NCBI GenBank assembly: GCA_036262835.1
Contig: DATAID010000075.1
Location: forward strand, 1-58,735
Source of the DNA: RBG-16-66-20 sp036262835
Lineage (GTDB): Bacteria; Pseudomonadota; Gammaproteobacteria; Burkholderiales; SG8-39
Length of the DNA stretch: 58,735 bases
Reading direction: 5' to 3'
The first letter of the stretch is position 1, and every line of letters starts with the position of its first letter. A program made the translations under genes and the position numbers. The notes under the pieces were generated by a model. The model was not told the origin of the DNA. It did no database searches and was given only the letters and a program-made list of their open reading frames with translations. This document shows, in pieces, positions 26,678 to 35,039 of the stretch.

Positions 26678-27778
26678 ATGGAGCCGAGCGCCGCAGATTG
26701 GCTTGCCCGGGGCGACGCCCACTACGACGCGCAGCGTTGGAACGAGGCCGGCGAGGCGCTCGAGCGGGCGCTCGCCGCCTCGCCTGGCACGGCGCGCGCG
26801 TGGTATCGCCTAGGCAACGTGCGCGAGGAGCAGGGCCGCGACGAGGACGCCGTCGCCTGCTTTCAGAAGGCGCTCGCGCTCGATCCCGCGCACGCGCAGG
26901 CCTGGAACAATCTCGGCGGCGCGCACCAGCGGCTCGGCCGCCTCGACCCGGCGGCCGATGCTTTTCGGCGGGCGATCGCGGCCGACCCCATGCTGCCGCA
27001 GCCCTATCTGAATCTGGGCCGCCTGCACGGCACGCGCGGCGAGCACGCCGCGGCGGCCGCGTGCTTCGAATCCGGCCTCGCGCGCCATCCGGGCGATCCG
27101 ACCTTTGCGCACCTGGTTGCGGCTGCGCGCGGCGAAAACAGCGCGCGCGCCCCGGCCGGCTATGTCACGCATCTCTTTGACGGCCTCGCAGCGGGATTCG
27201 AAAAGCATCTGGTGCAGGACCTCGGCTACAAAGTGCCGGAGGCGCTTGCCGCGCTCGCTCTTCCGGCGCTGCGCGCGGTGCCGCATCCGCGCGCGCTGGA
27301 TCTCGGCTGCGGCACCGGCCTCGTCGGCGCGGCGCTCGCCGGCGCGGGGATCGAGCTCCTGGGCGTCGACCTGTCGGAGCGCATGCTCGAGATCGCCCGC
27401 GCGCGCGGCGTTTATGCCCGCCTCGAGAAAGCCGAGATCGTCGAGGCGCTCGCGCGTGAGCGCGAGCGCTCGCTCGACGCGGTCTTCTCGGCCGACGTCT
27501 TCATCTACATCGGCGATTTGAGCGCGGTCTTTGCGGCGGCGGCGAGGGTGCTCAAGCCGGGCGGCGTCTTCGCGTTCTCCGTCGAAGGGCTCGAGGGCGG
27601 CCGCTACCGGCTGCAGCCGAGCGGCCGCTATGCGCAATCGCCGGCTTACCTGAGAGAGCTCGCGGCAGCCTGCGGACTGGTCGAGAGGCGCCTCGAGCGC
27701 ACGCCGATCCGGCGCGAAGGCCGCGGCTACGCCGAAGGATGGCTCGCGCTCTTCGCCGGCCCTAGCAGGACTCGCTAG
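26678..27778 (+). CDS. TPR-repeat plus class I SAM methyltransferase fusion
   Basis: A 366-aa protein. Residues about 5-145 form three to four TPR units (AWYRLGNVREEQGRDEDAV and AWNNLGGAHQRLGRLDPAA are clear). From about 185 it becomes a Rossmann methyltransferase with motif I LDLGCGTGLVGAAL, GVDLSERMLEIAR, and a late FSVEGLEGGRY segment. The combination resembles predicted TPR methyltransferases whose substrates are unknown. It diverges from the RlmL-like gene over 43 bp and shares a CTAG stop palindrome with the convergent ABC permease. Confidence 0.85.
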   Translation: MEPSAADWLARGDAHYDAQRWNEAGEALERALAASPGTARAWYRLGNVREEQGRDEDAVACFQKALALDPAHAQAWNNLGGAHQRLGRLDPAADAFRRAIAADPMLPQPYLNLGRLHGTRGEHAAAAACFESGLARHPGDPTFAHLVAAARGENSARAPAGYVTHLFDGLAAGFEKHLVQDLGYKVPEALAALALPALRAVPHPRALDLGCGTGLVGAALAGAGIELLGVDLSERMLEIARARGVYARLEKAEIVEALARERERSLDAVFSADVFIYIGDLSAVFAAAARVLKPGGVFAFSVEGLEGGRYRLQPSGRYAQSPAYLRELAAACGLVERRLERTPIRREGRGYAEGWLALFAGPSRTR

Positions 27779-28560
27779 GTCAGCAGCCTGCGCCGCGTGA
27801 GCACGGTGGCGAGATAAAAGCCCCCGGCCGCATAGGCGCAGAGCACGGCGAGGTGCAGGAGCACCTGCGTAGGCCAGCCGCCGGCGAGCATCGGGCGCAC
27901 GAGCTCGATGCCGTGGTAGAGAGGAAGGATTTCGGCGACCAGGCGCACCGCCGCGGGCAGAGGGTCGATCGGGAAGAACACGCCCGAGAGCAGCATCATC
28001 GGCGTGAGCACGAGCGTCATGTAGTAGCTGAAGAAATCGTAGCCGGTGGCGAGCGCGTTGATGCAAAGGCCGAGGCCGCCGAACGCGAGCCCGATCAGCG
28101 CCAGCACCGGAATCGCGGCGAGCGAGTGCGGGAACGAGGCGTAGCCGACCACGGCCACGACCGCGAGCATGCAAAGGCCGGCCGAGAGCGCCTTGGTCGC
28201 CGCCCAGGCCCATTCGCCCGCAAGCACGTCCTCGAGCGTCATCGGCGCGTTGACGATCGCTTCCCAGGTCCTTTGCACGTGCATCCGGGAAAAAGCCGAG
28301 AAGAGCGCCTCGAAGCTCGCCGCCATCATGGTCGAGCTGCCGAGGAATCCGCCCGCAAGGTAGGCGAAGTAGCTCGTGCCGCCCATGTTGCCGAGCACCG
28401 AGCCCAGGCCGTAGCCCAGGCCGAAGAGCATGATCAGCGGATCGGCGAGGTTGCCGAGGATCGAGGGAATCGCGAGCTTGCGCCAGACGAGGAAATGGCG
28501 CTGCCAGACCGCAATAAAGCGCGCGCTGAGCGCGGGCAGGGCGTAGAAGCGCGGTTTCAT
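27775..28560 (-). CDS. ABC-2 type exporter permease (NodJ-like)
   Basis: A 261-aa membrane protein with six helices and the ABC-2/NodJ pattern: an N-terminal WQRHFLVWRKLAIPSILGNLADPL segment, RTWEAIVNAPMTLEDVLAGE in the cytoplasmic loop and FSGVFFPIDPLP-like LLSGVFFPIDPLPA near the fifth helix. It pairs with the ATPase gene 16 bp upstream. Substrate is unknown; nodulation-factor, polysaccharide and drug exporters share this family. Confidence 0.88.
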   Translation of the reverse strand: MKPRFYALPALSARFIAVWQRHFLVWRKLAIPSILGNLADPLIMLFGLGYGLGSVLGNMGGTSYFAYLAGGFLGSSTMMAASFEALFSAFSRMHVQRTWEAIVNAPMTLEDVLAGEWAWAATKALSAGLCMLAVVAVVGYASFPHSLAAIPVLALIGLAFGGLGLCINALATGYDFFSYYMTLVLTPMMLLSGVFFPIDPLPAAVRLVAEILPLYHGIELVRPMLAGGWPTQVLLHLAVLCAYAAGGFYLATVLTRRRLLT

Positions 28561-28576
28561 GCGGCCGATCCCGTCC

Positions 28577-29488
28577 CTAATCCCTCAGGTCGCGCCCGGT
28601 CAGCCTGAGGAACACGTCCTCGAGGTTCGCCGGGCGGTGCAGGTAGCCCAGATCGGCTCGGCCGCGCAGCGCGGCGAGCACGGGCTCCCCGTCGTTCGCA
28701 TAACAGAAAAGCGTCTCGCCCACGCGCTCGCAGCGAAGCGCGAGCCGGGAGGCTTCGGCCGCCCAGGCATCGAGCCCCTGCCCGTGCACCTCGACCACCT
28801 GCGGCTCGATGGTGCGCGCGATCAGCTCGCGCGGCGTGCCCGAGGCGATGATGCGGCCGTGGTCCATGACCGCCACGCGCGAGCACAGGCGCTCGGCTTC
28901 CTCCATGAAATGCGTGGTGAGGAGGATCGTGCGGCCCTGCTGCGTGAGGCTGCGCAGGCGCTCCCAGATCAGGTGGCGCGCCTGCGGGTCGAGGCCCGTG
29001 GTGGGCTCGTCCATGAAAAGGAGCTGCGGGTCGTTAACGAGCGCGCGCGCGAGCGTGAGGCGCCGCTTCATGCCGCCCGAGAGCGTCTGGATCTTGGCCC
29101 CGGCGCGCCCGGCGAGTCCGGCGAACTCGAGCAGCTGCGGCATGCGCGCGGCGATGTCGCGCCCCGGCAGGCCGAAGTAGCGGCTGTAGACGAGCAGGTT
29201 CTCGGCGACGCTGAAGTCCGGGTCGAGGTTGTCGAACTGCGGCACGACGCCGACTTTCTCCCGCGCCTCGCGCGCATGAGCCGGTACGGCATGATCCAGG
29301 AGCCGGATCTCGCCCGCGTCGGGCTCCGCCAGGCCGAGGCAGAGCTTGAGGGTAGTCGTCTTGCCCGCGCCGTTGGGCCCGAGCAGGCCGAAGCATTCGC
29401 CCGCCGCGATTTCCAGCTCCACGCCCGCGACCACCTCGCGCTCGCCGAAGCTCTTGCGCAGGCCGCGCACCTGCAAGGCGGCCTTCAT
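28577..29488 (-). CDS. ABC exporter ATP-binding protein (NodI/DrrA-like)
   Basis: A 303-aa ATPase with Walker A GPNGAGKTTT, Q-loop VVPQFDNLD, signature LSGGMKRRL, Walker B LLFMDEPTTGLD and switch His in LLTTHFMEEAE. After about residue 215 it carries the long C-terminal regulatory tail usual in NodI/DrrA-type ATPases (RELIARTIEPQVVEV). Its ATG overlaps the upstream hydrolase stop by 4 nt, and the permease follows, so all three form one unit. Confidence 0.92.
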   Translation of the reverse strand: MKAALQVRGLRKSFGEREVVAGVELEIAAGECFGLLGPNGAGKTTTLKLCLGLAEPDAGEIRLLDHAVPAHAREAREKVGVVPQFDNLDPDFSVAENLLVYSRYFGLPGRDIAARMPQLLEFAGLAGRAGAKIQTLSGGMKRRLTLARALVNDPQLLFMDEPTTGLDPQARHLIWERLRSLTQQGRTILLTTHFMEEAERLCSRVAVMDHGRIIASGTPRELIARTIEPQVVEVHGQGLDAWAAEASRLALRCERVGETLFCYANDGEPVLAALRGRADLGYLHRPANLEDVFLRLTGRDLRD

Positions 29489-30078
29489 CTCCAGTTGTTC
29501 GTCACGATGGCGCGCAGGAGGTTCAGGCGGCGGTGGAAGAAATGATCCGCGCCGGGCACGACGACCACCGGCAGGTCCTGCTTGAGGGCCCAGTCGAGCA
29601 CCGACTGCAGCGGCACCGTGTCGTCCTTCTCGCCGTGGATGAGCAGCGTGTCGGGCGGGACCGGCGGCGCGGGAAACTTGTTCACCGCAAGGCCGATCAG
29701 CACCATGCGCTCCGCGGTCACGGTCTGCGCAAGCTTGGTCTGCATCGCCGCGCCGAACGAGAAGCCGGCGAGCACCGGCCGCTCGCTTTTCGTGAAGCGA
29801 AGCACCGCGGCGAGGTCCTCCACTTCGCCCCGCCCCTCGTCGTGGCGCCCTTCGCTCGCGCCCACGCCGCGGAAGTTCGCCCGCCAGGCGGCATAGCCGA
29901 GATCGACGAAGGCGCGCGCGAGCGTCTGCACCACCTTGTTGTCGAGCGTGCCGCCAAAGAGCGGATGCGGGTGCGCGATCAGGGCGACGCCGCGCGCCGC
30001 GCCCTGGGGCTCGTCGATCGCACACTCGATTTTTCCGGCCGGCCCCGCGATCAGCTCGCGCCGGGTCGTGGCCCGCAT
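29485..30078 (-). CDS. Small alpha/beta hydrolase (dienelactone-hydrolase-like)
   Basis: A 197-aa cytoplasmic hydrolase with AHPHPLFGGTLDNKVV near the N-terminus, nucleophile elbow GFSFGAAMQ (Ser about residue 105), Asp in GEKDDTVPL and His in GADHFFHRRL. These features match a compact, widespread proteobacterial alpha/beta-hydrolase group of unknown substrate. It is coupled to the ABC exporter genes by a 4-nt overlap, so it may act on the exported compound (inference). Confidence 0.83.
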   Translation of the reverse strand: MRATTRRELIAGPAGKIECAIDEPQGAARGVALIAHPHPLFGGTLDNKVVQTLARAFVDLGYAAWRANFRGVGASEGRHDEGRGEVEDLAAVLRFTKSERPVLAGFSFGAAMQTKLAQTVTAERMVLIGLAVNKFPAPPVPPDTLLIHGEKDDTVPLQSVLDWALKQDLPVVVVPGADHFFHRRLNLLRAIVTNNWR

Positions 30079-30106
30079 TCAGACGCCTTCCATGGGAGGC
30101 GGGATT

Positions 30107-31177
30107 TTACCGAAGCGCTTGCCGGGTCGAGGCCGACGAGGCGAGGTAGATGAGATAGCCGAGCGCGACGAACGGCCAGAGCGTGCCGACGAGGCGGGTG
30201 AGGCCGTTGAAGTTGAGGAAGTGGCCCTGCCCCCAGACCTTGAGCGTCGCGGCGAGATAGGGGTTGGGCGGGGCGAGATTGACGAGCACGGTGGCCGCCA
30301 TGAGCAGCACTGCCGCGCTCGCGAGGCGCGCAAGGCGCGGCAGCGCGAGCGCCGCCGCGGCAAGCGCGACGCCCGCGGCAAGGCCGAGCTGGCCCCCGGG
30401 CGTGAGCCAGCCGAGCATGTTCTCGGCGTGCATGAGGATCGCCATCGAAAGCGTCTTGACGACGAGCACGCCGGCGAGGAGCGCCGCGAGCAGCCGCCGC
30501 AGCGGCGCGCCCGGGCGCGCCACCGCCGAGGCAAGGAGCGCGACCGCGGCGAGATTCGCCGCGGCGGTCGCCGCCTCGATGAAGACGAAGATCTCCGCGC
30601 CATGCGGCCGGTTGGCGGTGCCGGAGACCAGATCGCGCAGGTCGCCCGTGCCGAAGAGGAGCGTCGCGGGATTGAGCTGCGCGAAAAGCCACAGGCCGAG
30701 CAGCGTGAGGCCGAGGTCGGCGGCGGCGCCCGGCTCGAACGCCGCGCTGCGCAGGCGCCGCAGCGGGCCCTCCTCGAGCAGCCAGTGCGCCATGCGAGCG
30801 CCCGCCACGCCGCCCGCCAGCGCGCCGGCGATGTTCGCGAGCAGATCGACATTGGAGGCGATTCGCGCCGGCAGGTAGCCCTGCGCGGTCTCCATCGCGA
30901 ACGAGAGCGCGGCGCCGGTCAGAAACGTCACCAGCACCGCGCGCCCTGCCGCCTCGCGCGGATAGAGGGCGAGCGCGCACAGGATGCCGAAGGGCACGTA
31001 GCCGAGGAAATTGGCGGCGAGATCGAACACGGTGAGGTAGCGCGGCCAGGGGGCGACGAGGTAGGCGAGCGCCGGCGCGGCCGGCTCGCGCCAGCCGGCG
31101 AGCGGATAGAGGCTCGCGTACACCACGAGAAGCACGTACGCGGCGAGGAGAAAGCGCGCGAGGTTGGAGTGGCGCAA
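30107..31177 (-). CDS. VanZ-family membrane protein
   Basis: A 356-aa polytopic protein, about nine helices, with a VanZ-like N-terminal half: YASLYPLAGW, FDLAANFLGYVPFGILC and FAMETAQGYLPARIASNVDLLANIAGA-type motifs. The C-terminal half adds further helices, partly Ala/Leu low-complexity. Start is TTG 31177, five bases after the ubiB stop; no better start is visible. Function is unknown; VanZ itself gives low-level teicoplanin resistance, but chromosomal homologues of this length are not known resistance genes. Confidence 0.78.
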   Translation of the reverse strand: MRHSNLARFLLAAYVLLVVYASLYPLAGWREPAAPALAYLVAPWPRYLTVFDLAANFLGYVPFGILCALALYPREAAGRAVLVTFLTGAALSFAMETAQGYLPARIASNVDLLANIAGALAGGVAGARMAHWLLEEGPLRRLRSAAFEPGAAADLGLTLLGLWLFAQLNPATLLFGTGDLRDLVSGTANRPHGAEIFVFIEAATAAANLAAVALLASAVARPGAPLRRLLAALLAGVLVVKTLSMAILMHAENMLGWLTPGGQLGLAAGVALAAAALALPRLARLASAAVLLMAATVLVNLAPPNPYLAATLKVWGQGHFLNFNGLTRLVGTLWPFVALGYLIYLASSASTRQALR

Positions 31178-31182
31178 GCGGT

Positions 31183-32667
31183 TTAGCGCTGCAGCAGCAG
31201 AAGGACGAGCGCCGCGGCGAGCAGCGCGACCCCGGTCGCGAGCAAATGATTGCGCCGGCGGCTTTCCGCCTCGTTGCGCTCGAGCAGCCGCTCGAGCGCC
31301 GCGAGCCGATCCTCCTCGAGCAGCCGGTGCAGGAGCCGCGGCAGCGCGGGCAGCGTCTGCGCCCAGTAGGGCGCCTCGCGCCTGAGCCGGCGCAGCAGGC
31401 CGCGCCAGCCGATCTGCTCGCTCATCCAGCGCTCGAGGTACGGCTTCGCGGTCTGCCAGAGGTCGAGCTCCGGGTCGAGCTCGCGCCCCAGGCCCTCGAT
31501 GTTGAGGAGCGTCTTTTGCAGCAGCACGAGCTGCGGCTGCACCGCGATATTGAAGCGCCGCGAGACCTGGAAGAGCCGCAGCAGCAGGCGGCCGAAGTAG
31601 ATTTCCTTCAGCGGCCGCGCAAAGATCGGCTCGCAGACGGCCCGGATCGCGGCCTCGAACTCGTCCAGCCGCGTCTCGGCGGGCGCCCAGCCCGCATCGA
31701 GGTGGGCCTGCGCGACGCGCCGGTAGTCGCGGTTGAAGAAGGCGAGAAAATTCTGCGCGAGGTAGCTCTTGTCGGTCTCCGAGAGCGTGCCCATGATGCC
31801 GAAGTCGAGCGCGACGTAGCGCCCGCGCGTCTCCCCCTCCGTGGCAACGAGGATGTTTCCCGGATGCATGTCGGCATGGAAAAACCCGTGGCGGAACACC
31901 TGGGTGAAGAAGATCTCGACGCCCGCGCGCGCGAGCCGCGGGATGTCGACGCCTTTCTCGCGCAGGACCTGGACCTGCGAGATGGGCGTCCCGTGCATGC
32001 GCTCCATGACCATGACGCGCGGGGCGCAGAACTGCCAGTACAGCTTCGGCACGGCGAGGAGCGGCGAGCCCTCGAAATTGCGGCGCAGCAGCGAGGCATT
32101 CGCGGCCTCGCGCATGAGATCCAGCTCGTCCTCGAGGTGGCGCGCGAACTCGGCCACCACGTCGCGCGGACGCAGGCGCCGCGCCTCCGGCCAGCGCTCA
32201 AGGAGCGCCGCCGCGGTGTCGAGCAGGCGCACGTCGCTCGCGATTTCGCGCTCCACGCCCGGCCGCAGGACCTTGACCGCGACCTCGGTGCCGTCCCTGA
32301 GCCTCGCGAAATGAACTTGCGCGACGGAGGCGCTGGCGACGGGTTGTTGTTCGACTTCAAGAAAGATGTCCTCGACGGGGCTGCCGAGGGAATTTCTGAT
32401 CTCGAGAAAAGCAAGCTCGGAAGGGAAAGGCGGCACCTGGTCCTGCAGCTTCGCCAGCTCGTCGGCGATGTCGAGCGGCAGCAGGTCGCGGCGCGTCGAG
32501 AGCATCTGGCCGAACTTGACGAAGATCGGCCCGAGCGTCTCGAGCGCTTCGCGCAGGCGCACCGCCCGAGTGTCGTCGCGCAATGGCGCGAAGCGCGGCA
32601 GCAACTGGTAGAGCCGGAACCGCAACGCGATCGAGAAAATCCTGACGAGGCGAAGGAGGCTGCCCAT
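31183..32667 (-). CDS. ubiB: UbiB, ABC1/ADCK-type ATPase for ubiquinone biosynthesis
   Basis: A 494-aa atypical kinase-like protein. Family marks: KxGQ-type KFGQMLSTRRDLLP, the Ala-rich nucleotide loop region PVASASVAQVHFARL, VMERMHGTPI, DMHPGNIL and DFG in ALDFGIMGTLS. Two hydrophobic segments at the C-terminus (LLATGVALLAAALVLLLLQ) anchor it in the membrane. It aids extraction or delivery of ubiquinone intermediates. It abuts the short UbiJ-like gene, the expected neighbour. Confidence 0.96.
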   Translation of the reverse strand: MGSLLRLVRIFSIALRFRLYQLLPRFAPLRDDTRAVRLREALETLGPIFVKFGQMLSTRRDLLPLDIADELAKLQDQVPPFPSELAFLEIRNSLGSPVEDIFLEVEQQPVASASVAQVHFARLRDGTEVAVKVLRPGVEREIASDVRLLDTAAALLERWPEARRLRPRDVVAEFARHLEDELDLMREAANASLLRRNFEGSPLLAVPKLYWQFCAPRVMVMERMHGTPISQVQVLREKGVDIPRLARAGVEIFFTQVFRHGFFHADMHPGNILVATEGETRGRYVALDFGIMGTLSETDKSYLAQNFLAFFNRDYRRVAQAHLDAGWAPAETRLDEFEAAIRAVCEPIFARPLKEIYFGRLLLRLFQVSRRFNIAVQPQLVLLQKTLLNIEGLGRELDPELDLWQTAKPYLERWMSEQIGWRGLLRRLRREAPYWAQTLPALPRLLHRLLEEDRLAALERLLERNEAESRRRNHLLATGVALLAAALVLLLLQR

Positions 32668-32967
32668 CTAGCGCGACCATCCCGCGCGCTCGATGCGTTG
32701 CTCGAGGGCCTCCAGGCGTTCGAGGAGCTCACGGGTGGCCTCGGTCAGCGCGTCGAACTCGGTGCGCGGGACGACCAGCCGCTTTTCCTCGAGCGCATAT
32801 TCGACCAGCCCTTCGAGCAGGCGGCCGCCCGCATCCCGCCCGAGCGCGGCCGCCTCGCGCGCGGCGCCGACCAGCCGGTGCGCCACCACGTCGCCGAGCG
32901 CGCGTGAAAGCGCCTCCTCGAGGTCATCGAGCAGCACGGCGCGGGCGCGGTCGGAGTCGGAGGGCAT
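32668..32967 (-). CDS. ubiJ: UbiJ-like protein lacking the SCP2 domain
   Basis: A 99-aa protein in the usual ubiJ slot between ubiE/Tim44 and ubiB. The segment ALGDVVAHRLVGAAR, the helix ending LVEYALEEKRLVV and the terminal heptads LLERLEALEQRI match the C-terminal half of UbiJ. The N-terminal SCP2 lipid-binding domain, about 110 residues in E. coli UbiJ, is missing. Only 80 bp separate it from the Tim44-like gene, filled by hairpins, so no upstream exon-like remnant exists. ATG 32967 is used; a GTG at 32988 is possible. The C-terminal coiled coil also recalls UbiK. Confidence 0.75.
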   Translation of the reverse strand: MPSDSDRARAVLLDDLEEALSRALGDVVAHRLVGAAREAAALGRDAGGRLLEGLVEYALEEKRLVVPRTEFDALTEATRELLERLEALEQRIERAGWSR

Positions 32968-32970
32968 GCA

Positions 32971-33003
32971 AGAAAAACAAAAGGCCACCTTGCGGCGGCC
33001 TTT
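32971..33003 (-). terminator. Rho-independent terminator between the Tim44-like gene and ubiJ
   Basis: On the minus strand a 10-bp stem AAAGGCCGCC / GGTGGCCTTT (one G-T wobble) closes a GCAA loop and is followed by TGTTTTTCT. A second, T-less hairpin GAGGGCC / GGCCCTC lies just upstream at 33020-33038. Together they fill the gap after the Tim44-like gene and end within a few bases of the ubiJ start. Confidence 0.85.
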
Positions 33004-33047
33004 CAGGAGTGTACTAGACGAGGGCCCGCAAGGCCCTCTTCTTCATT

Positions 33048-33923
33048 TCAGTGCATTTGCTGGATACCCGCCAGCGTCCAGCCGCTCGAGCCGTCCACGG
33101 GCTTGGCGAGGTTCCACACCTCCTCGAAGCCTTCGGTCGAACCGGCCGCCGACTCGCGGATCGTGCCCGAGAAGCGCACGCTCGCCCAGTGCCGGCTGCC
33201 CTCGGTGGCGACTTCGAGCAGGTCGGCGTTCAGGGACAGGACGTCCGTGTGCTGCGCAGCGCCGGCGCGGCCGAGGATATCGCGCTTGAGCTCCTCGAAG
33301 AGCTCGGGGCTCGTGAATTCGCGCAGCTCCTCCAGGTCGCCCTTGTCGTTGGCGATCTGCAGCTTCATGTAATTGAGCTTCGCCGCCTTGAGGAAGCCCG
33401 CCACGTCGAATCCGTCTGGAATGGTCGAGGCCGCCTGCGCGGGGGCGCGCTCGAAGCCGGAGGCCTGCGACGGCGGCGGGGCGGCGACGGTTTCGCTACC
33501 CAGTCCCGCGTATTGCACGGGCTGTCCCGTGCCGGCGCGCCGCTGCGCGATCGAGCGCAGGACCGCGGCGACGACGAAGACGAGCAGCGCGACGAGCATC
33601 ATGCCGACGAGCAGGCCGCCCAGGCCGTTCGCGCCCATCAGCCAGCCGAGCACGCCGCCGAGCGCGAGTCCACCGAGCATCGGCCCCCATTTGGCCCAGC
33701 CGCTGGCGGGTTGGGCCGCCTGCGGCTGCGCGGCGGCGCCTTGCTGCGGGCTCGTCTGCTTGGCGGGCGCCGCCTGCTGCATCTGCTGCGCCGGCCGGGA
33801 GGGCGTGACGCTGCGCTGCGCGCCGATCGAGCGGCCGCCGCCCATGCGCGCGGCTTCCGCGTCGAGCGCGACGAGCGTGGCACCGAGCATCACCGCGGCA
33901 AGCGTCAAAACGATCTTTCTCAT
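33048..33923 (-). CDS. Tim44-like domain membrane protein
   Basis: A 291-aa protein. An N-terminal signal/anchor (MRKIVLTLAAVMLGATLVAL), a Gln/Pro/Ala-rich linker, two short Gly-rich helices (MLGGLALGGVLGWLMGANGLGG and a following hydrophobic run) and a C-terminal Tim44-like domain from about residue 160 (FDVAGFLKAAKLNYMKLQIA; ending DGSSGWTLAGIQQMH). AAGGAG precedes ATG 33923. Bacterial Tim44-like proteins are of uncertain function. It is commonly found beside ubiE in betaproteobacteria. Confidence 0.85.
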   Translation of the reverse strand: MRKIVLTLAAVMLGATLVALDAEAARMGGGRSIGAQRSVTPSRPAQQMQQAAPAKQTSPQQGAAAQPQAAQPASGWAKWGPMLGGLALGGVLGWLMGANGLGGLLVGMMLVALLVFVVAAVLRSIAQRRAGTGQPVQYAGLGSETVAAPPPSQASGFERAPAQAASTIPDGFDVAGFLKAAKLNYMKLQIANDKGDLEELREFTSPELFEELKRDILGRAGAAQHTDVLSLNADLLEVATEGSRHWASVRFSGTIRESAAGSTEGFEEVWNLAKPVDGSSGWTLAGIQQMH

Positions 33924-33954
33924 GGCGACTCTCCTTCGAACTGTGGCAATCATC

Positions 33955-34680
33955 CTACCCCAGCTTGTAGCCTCTGTGCACTGCAACCACGCCCGCGGCG
34001 AGGTTGAAGTATTCGACCCGCGCGAGCCCGGCGCGTTCCAGCATCGCGCGCAGGGTTTCCTGGTCGGGATGGCGCCGGATCGACTCGGCGAGGTAGCGGT
34101 AGGCTGCCGCGTCGCCGGCGACGCGCGCGCCGAGCCAGGGCAGCACGCGCAGCGAATAGAAATCATAGGGCGCCTGCAGCGGCTTCCACACCTGCGAGAA
34201 CTCGAGCACGAGCAGCCTGCCGCCGCGCTTGAGCACGCGCGCCATCTCGGCGAGCGCAGCGTCCATGCGCGTCATGTTGCGAAGGCCGAATCCGACGCTT
34301 ACGCAATCGAAGGTCTCTGCGGCGAACGGCAGGCGCTCGGCGTCGCATTGCACGGCCGGCGCGAGCCGCCCCTGGTCGATCATCCGGTCGCGTCCGCGCT
34401 CGAGCATGGCGCTATTGATGTCGGTGAGGCAGACCTCGGCGCCGCGCGCGGCAAAGGCGCGCGCGAGGTCGCCCGAGCCCGAGGCGACATCGAGCACCCG
34501 CTCGCCCGGCCGCACCTGCGAGACGAGCACCGCGAAGCGCTTCCACAGCCGGTGCAGGCCGAGCGACATGAGGTCGTTCATCAAGTCGTAGCGGCCCGCC
34601 ACCGAGTCGAATACGCCGCGCACGCGCCGCGCCTTGTCCTCCTCGGGGATGCGCTCGAAGCCGAAGTTGGTCTCACTCAC
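33955..34680 (-). CDS. ubiE: Demethylmenaquinol/2-methoxy-6-polyprenyl-1,4-benzoquinol methylase
   Basis: A 241-aa SAM methyltransferase for the C-methylation step of ubiquinone (and menaquinone if made). Family signatures are intact: VFDSVAGRYDLMNDLMSLG near the N-terminus, VLDVASGSGDLARAFA (motif I), GFGLRNMTRMDAALAEMARVLKRGG and the VLEFSQVWKPL segment. Start is GTG 34680, overlapping the DUF971 end by 8 nt. Confidence 0.97.
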   Translation of the reverse strand: MSETNFGFERIPEEDKARRVRGVFDSVAGRYDLMNDLMSLGLHRLWKRFAVLVSQVRPGERVLDVASGSGDLARAFAARGAEVCLTDINSAMLERGRDRMIDQGRLAPAVQCDAERLPFAAETFDCVSVGFGLRNMTRMDAALAEMARVLKRGGRLLVLEFSQVWKPLQAPYDFYSLRVLPWLGARVAGDAAAYRYLAESIRRHPDQETLRAMLERAGLARVEYFNLAAGVVAVHRGYKLG

Positions 34681-35032
34681 GGCTCGCGCCCGCCTGCGTC
34701 ATCTTGTCGAGGTACTCCGTCCACAGCCGCTCCTGGTTCTCGCCCAGAAAGTACAGGTACTCCCAGGAATAGATGCCGGTCGCGTGGCCGTCGGAGAACG
34801 TGGGCTGCACTGCGTAGGAGCCCACCGGGTCGAGCGACCGGATCTCGACCTTCGCCTTGCCCGTTTGCAGGACCTCCTGGCCCGGGCCGTGGCCGCGCAC
34901 CTCGGCTGAGGGCGAATGCACGCGCAGGAACTCGTAGGGAAGCCGGAAGGTCCTGCCGTCGGCGAAGGCGACCTCCATCACGCGCGACTTCTGGTGCAGC
35001 TTGATCTCGGTCGGCGAAGGCGCGTCCGCCAT
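34673..35032 (-). CDS. DUF971 (GBBH-like N-terminal domain) protein
   Basis: A 119-aa protein with the DUF971 core: FADGRTFRLPYEFLRVHSPSAEVRG, then VGSYAVQPTFSDGHATGIYSWEYL, the motif shared with the N-terminus of gamma-butyrobetaine hydroxylase. It lacks a catalytic oxygenase domain. In betaproteobacteria it regularly precedes ubiE, as here. A role in iron-sulfur or quinone metabolism is only suggested by context. Confidence 0.88.
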   Translation of the reverse strand: MADAPSPTEIKLHQKSRVMEVAFADGRTFRLPYEFLRVHSPSAEVRGHGPGQEVLQTGKAKVEIRSLDPVGSYAVQPTFSDGHATGIYSWEYLYFLGENQERLWTEYLDKMTQAGASRE

Positions 35033-35039
35033 GGGCGAC

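Noticed and set aside
30076..30092. Four-codon upstream ORF (ATG GAA GGC GTC TGA) before the small hydrolase
   Set aside because: Its GGAAGG simply serves as the ribosome site for ATG 30078; nothing else supports a regulatory leader peptide.
30107..31177. Glycopeptide resistance by the VanZ-family gene
   Set aside because: Only the family name suggests it; there is no van cluster and VanZ-like domains are widespread in membrane proteins of unknown role.
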